DNA of 64,000 nucleotides from Lineus longissimus (lineage: Eukaryota; Nemertea; Pilidiophora; Heteronemertea; Lineidae), in contig NC_088312.1 in the NCBI RefSeq assembly GCF_910592395.1, positions 19,909,292 to 19,973,291 on the forward strand, given 5' to 3'. The notes under the pieces are model-generated. The model worked only from the letters and a program-made list of their open reading frames with translations. It was not told the origin of the DNA and did not search any database. This document shows positions 61,277-64,000 of the stretch, piece by piece (positions within the stretch are counted from its first letter, which is position 1; every line of letters begins with the position of its first letter). Made by a program: the position numbers and the translations under genes.

Positions 61277-61889
61277 TCGTTTTTTGTCATTCATCTGTCA
61301 TTCTCATTTATAAACAAGATATTCCAAGCAAGCAAAGATTATAAGGTTGACTTATTCTCACAAGGTAAACAGTTCTAAAATGCGCTTGATCAATCATAAA
61401 AAGTTGTCTTGTCTCTCTTGAAGAGTTCAAACATCGTCATTTTGGAAGGCTTGTAAAAGAAATCCTATTTTGCCTCTTGAAAAGTTGTGTGAGGATACCA
61501 GGAATGTAAAGTAAAGTTTGTGTATCATAGTGTCACCCCTAACGAAAGGGCCAGCCGACTTTGGCTTATGAGACACTTTTTACTTCCAAACTCCTATCTC
61601 TAGTGAGAAGGCAGTTTGTACCCTCATCTAACTAGCTTGCAGCTAACCAACCGGCCGCATCAGAAAGAGGTTACCCGCGGGCCTTGAATCCTTGACCTTC
61701 CGTTCACGTGGCCACATGGGATCATATGTATATTTTGTACAATTTTTTAATATTTTTCAGACTCACCTGTTTGACATTCTCCACATAAGGAATGGCCATA
61801 GCGAGGAATCTCTTTTGGATAAGGAAATTCGTGAAACGTGTTGGCCATTCTATCGGAGTCCAACAACCGCCTTAACGCATTTAGACAGT

Positions 61890-63612
61890 ATGAACAGTGT
61901 AAATATTTCACAAAAAAATGAAAAAAACGAAACTGATGAGGAAGTAAATAGAGCAGAAATCGTTGCGAAAACTGGTTTGGACGATGTTCAATTTCGATTG
62001 GACGCATCGGGAGGCCGAGACTCCTGTGACTTGAGAAATGTTAACGTCAACTCGGAGATTTTCACCACCCAGGACTACTTAAATCGGGTGAAGTTTGCTT
62101 TCAAGTTGGGCTTCAGTGAGGGCCAGTTGAAGATTGCTTTATCCGAGTTGGGAACAGCCGCGCCGAAAGATAACGATCTTCTGCAGGAATTGATCAAATT
62201 AGGATCAATCGGAAAAAGTATCGATGAAGAAAGCGACCTCGAAGATGAGGACGTCTTTGACGAGGAAGATGCCATTCTGCAGCCGAAAACGATGGAGAAG
62301 TTGAAAGACGCAGAATCCAATCTCCGACCTATAGTCATCGATGGCAGCAATGTTGCTATGAGGTAGGAATTCATGTTCCTCTCCACTATAAACTCTTTCT
62401 CTGCATGCCCTAAAAGTTTCTTTGATCATGTCACGTTTTTAAAGCACGAATTTAGATTTTTTATATTTTGTCATGTCCCATTTACAAACCTCGTTTGTGA
62501 AAAATCTGTTGAAGATTGCTGCAGAAAATGTGTATGGAAACAGTTCGGTATCATTTCCGGTACTCACTCGTATTAAAAATCGGGCTCAAACTCAAAATGG
62601 GCAGAAAATCCAGAGTTAATGATATCACAAGAAGATTCTGTAACTTGTCAAAAAACCCACTGACGAGATGTGAGCATTTCCGTGATTGTAATCGCAGGTA
62701 ACCAGCAACAAAAATTGCACGTAAATCAAAATGTTTGCGCTTAATATTTCAGCCATGGTAATAAAGAAACGTTCAGCTGTTACGGCATAAAGTTAGCGGT
62801 GGATTTCTTTCGTCAACGCGGCCACAAAGAGATCCATGTGTTCGTACCACAGTGGAGGAAGGAAACACCACGACCCGACTCGCCAATCACAAGTAAGCAT
62901 TTGGAGTTATTGGGCGTCTTTTGACTTTTGGCTTGATTGACGCTATCTATTATCGCCATCGTGTACAGTAGAATCTCTCTAAAGGACGCCCTCGGGATTG
63001 ACAAATGCTGCCCTTATAGAGAGGTCAAATCGCATGGCTCAACATACTATAATTGTGTGATAGACCTACTACATGAAGTAACGTGATACCTACCAGCTAT
63101 TCCAAAATATATTGCTGTTTGGAAAACCCTATAGAGGTCTGTTTATAGCATTGCTCCGTCCTTTTTTCTGTTGTCTTTTTTACATAGATTTCTGAAATGT
63201 GAGTTTCGGCAGTGTATAAAAAGAATCATTGCCGAAAAAGTCTAGGTAATTGTTCAAGCTTCAAGCTATAGTTGTTATACTAACAACTATAGACGCGGTA
63301 TCACAAATAAATTGTTTTTATATCTCCGACAGTATATGATTACGCAAATTTTATTCTTATTTTCTGTTATTTTGCAGACCAGGAAGTACTTTTTCAATTG
63401 GAGGGAGAAAAAGTTCTCTGTTATACTCCCTCTCGACGCATTGGAGGAAAGCGAGTGGTGTGTTATGATGATAGATACATTATCAAACTGGCGGCGGAAA
63501 CAAACGGCATCGTCGTATCCAATGACAATTATCGTGATTTGATAAACGAAGAATCTGGTTTCAAAAAAGTCATCGAAGAGCGATTGTTGATGTTTTCTTT
63601 CGTCAATGACCG
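61890..63612 (+). CDS. ZC3H12: ZC3H12/Regnase-type endoribonuclease, N-terminal part (runs off the window)
   Basis: Three coding exons: 61890-62362 (exon begins 61761 after TATTTTTCAG), 62753-62892, 63378-63612; the last ends at a donor, and the rest lies beyond 64000. The start at ATG 61890 is inferred; the frame is open upstream, so another start is possible. Residues about 62-107 ([20 protein letters not shown]) match the UBA-like N-terminal domain. From about 145 the NYN/PIN nuclease domain begins: [15 protein letters not shown] with catalytic Asp151, then [49 protein letters not shown] and [13 protein letters not shown]. All metal-binding Asp motifs are present, so an active Mg2+-dependent RNase is expected. 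Family members cut stem-loops in inflammatory and other mRNAs. The CCCH zinc finger would lie downstream. An acidic run (about 112-127) separates the UBA-like and nuclease domains. Confidence 0.93.
62964..63036 (+). mobile_element. pogo/Tigger-like MITE, truncated left end
   Basis: TACAGTAGAATCTCTCTAAA then GGACGCCCTCGGGATTGACA, stopping after GAGAGGTCAAATCGCATGG. It lies in a Regnase-like gene intron. Confidence 0.75.
63266..63292. repeat. 12-bp-stem perfect hairpin
   Basis: CTATAGTTGTTA, TAC loop, TAACAACTATAG. AT-rich, in an intron; no run of T follows, so not a terminator. Confidence 0.85.
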
Positions 63613-63685
63613 GTAAGTTTTAAAATAGAATTGAAGTGAGTTACAGTGCACACTAGTGTGGCTTAATCGGGGCAAAACTCAGAGC

Positions 63686-63920
63686 CTCGTAGCCCAGTGG
63701 TTAACACCGCTGGCAACCACGCAATAGGGCCCAGGTTCGATCCCGGGGAGAACCCAGGATTGTATTTCTGGGTGAACTGAAGAAACTGAAATTCTTGGCT
63801 CTTCACAACACGTGCAACGTATGAAATATTCGAGGGTCTGTCGGATGAGACTTAAAGCCGTGGTCCCTTGTACCTGAGTGCATACAATCAATCCCAAAAA
63901 GTGAGTTAATAGGGGTCGTT
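63686..63920 (+). mobile_element. tRNA-derived SINE, RUDI/Meta-like
   Basis: TAGCCCAGTGGTTAACACC gives an A box and CCAGGTTCGATCCCGGGG a B box. Further on, GTCGGATGAGACTTAAAGCC and GTGGTCCCTTGTACC resemble the conserved body I recall from Meta-domain SINEs (RUDI of molluscs and related invertebrate families). The match is from memory and needs a database check. Confidence 0.7.
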
Positions 63921-64000
63921 GCCCGTTTTTCGATCATCAGAGACCAGCCAGCGACGTCCCACCCTGAGGAAAAGTTGGAAAGCCCTAAAAGGCACTTAAA

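Noticed and set aside
63266-63292. Rho-independent terminator-like hairpin
   Set aside because: AT-rich, no T-run, within an intron of an animal gene.

Overview
This window is animal nuclear DNA, not prokaryotic. Genes are split into many short exons with GT..AG introns, the intergenic space is long and AT-rich, and the repeats are eukaryotic: miniature inverted-repeat elements, tRNA-like and 5S-like SINEs, a truncated non-LTR retrotransposon and long tandem arrays. Gene content and repeat style suggest a marine invertebrate, possibly a lophotrochozoan or invertebrate deuterostome. The phylum cannot be fixed from sequence alone.

Layout. 1-1.7 kb is a mobile or tandem repeat with a GTC microsatellite, and a 5'-truncated CR1/L2-like retrotransposon lies at about 3.2-3.7 kb. 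4.8-11.2 kb (+) carries an LRRC74-like leucine-rich-repeat gene, 12 exons visible, 5' end not found. 12.2-17.8 kb (+) is a complete 12-exon NT5DC1-like HAD 5'-nucleotidase gene (484 aa). 20.3-40.8 kb (+) is a 14-coding-exon gene for a 1662-aa nuclear-type protein that I cannot name. It has a Gly/Asn/Met-rich N terminus, one JAZ/matrin-type C2H2 zinc finger, basic and polyQ segments, a long Ser-Pro/Arg repeat region and a helical C-terminal domain. 41-45 kb is rich in small inverted-repeat elements. 45.1-47.4 kb (-) is a four-coding-exon TauD/SyrP-like Fe(II)/2-oxoglutarate dioxygenase gene (369 aa). 47.5-49.1 kb holds a second, inverted copy of the repeat at the left edge. 49.2-61.7 kb is mostly gene-poor with SINE-like and foldback elements. 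61.8-63.6 kb (+) is the start of a ZC3H12/Regnase-type endoribonuclease gene that runs off the window.

The genes do not form a pathway; this is an ordinary mixed animal neighbourhood. Two themes recur. One is RNA biology: the zinc-finger/SR-like protein and the Regnase nuclease. The other is dense non-autonomous transposons, including at least seven copies of a pogo-like 182-bp MITE, a group of about 54-87 bp mini-elements, and a 103-bp-arm hairpin with one arm mismatch. Exon boundaries were placed by reading splice sites and checking that the reading phase is kept across every junction.
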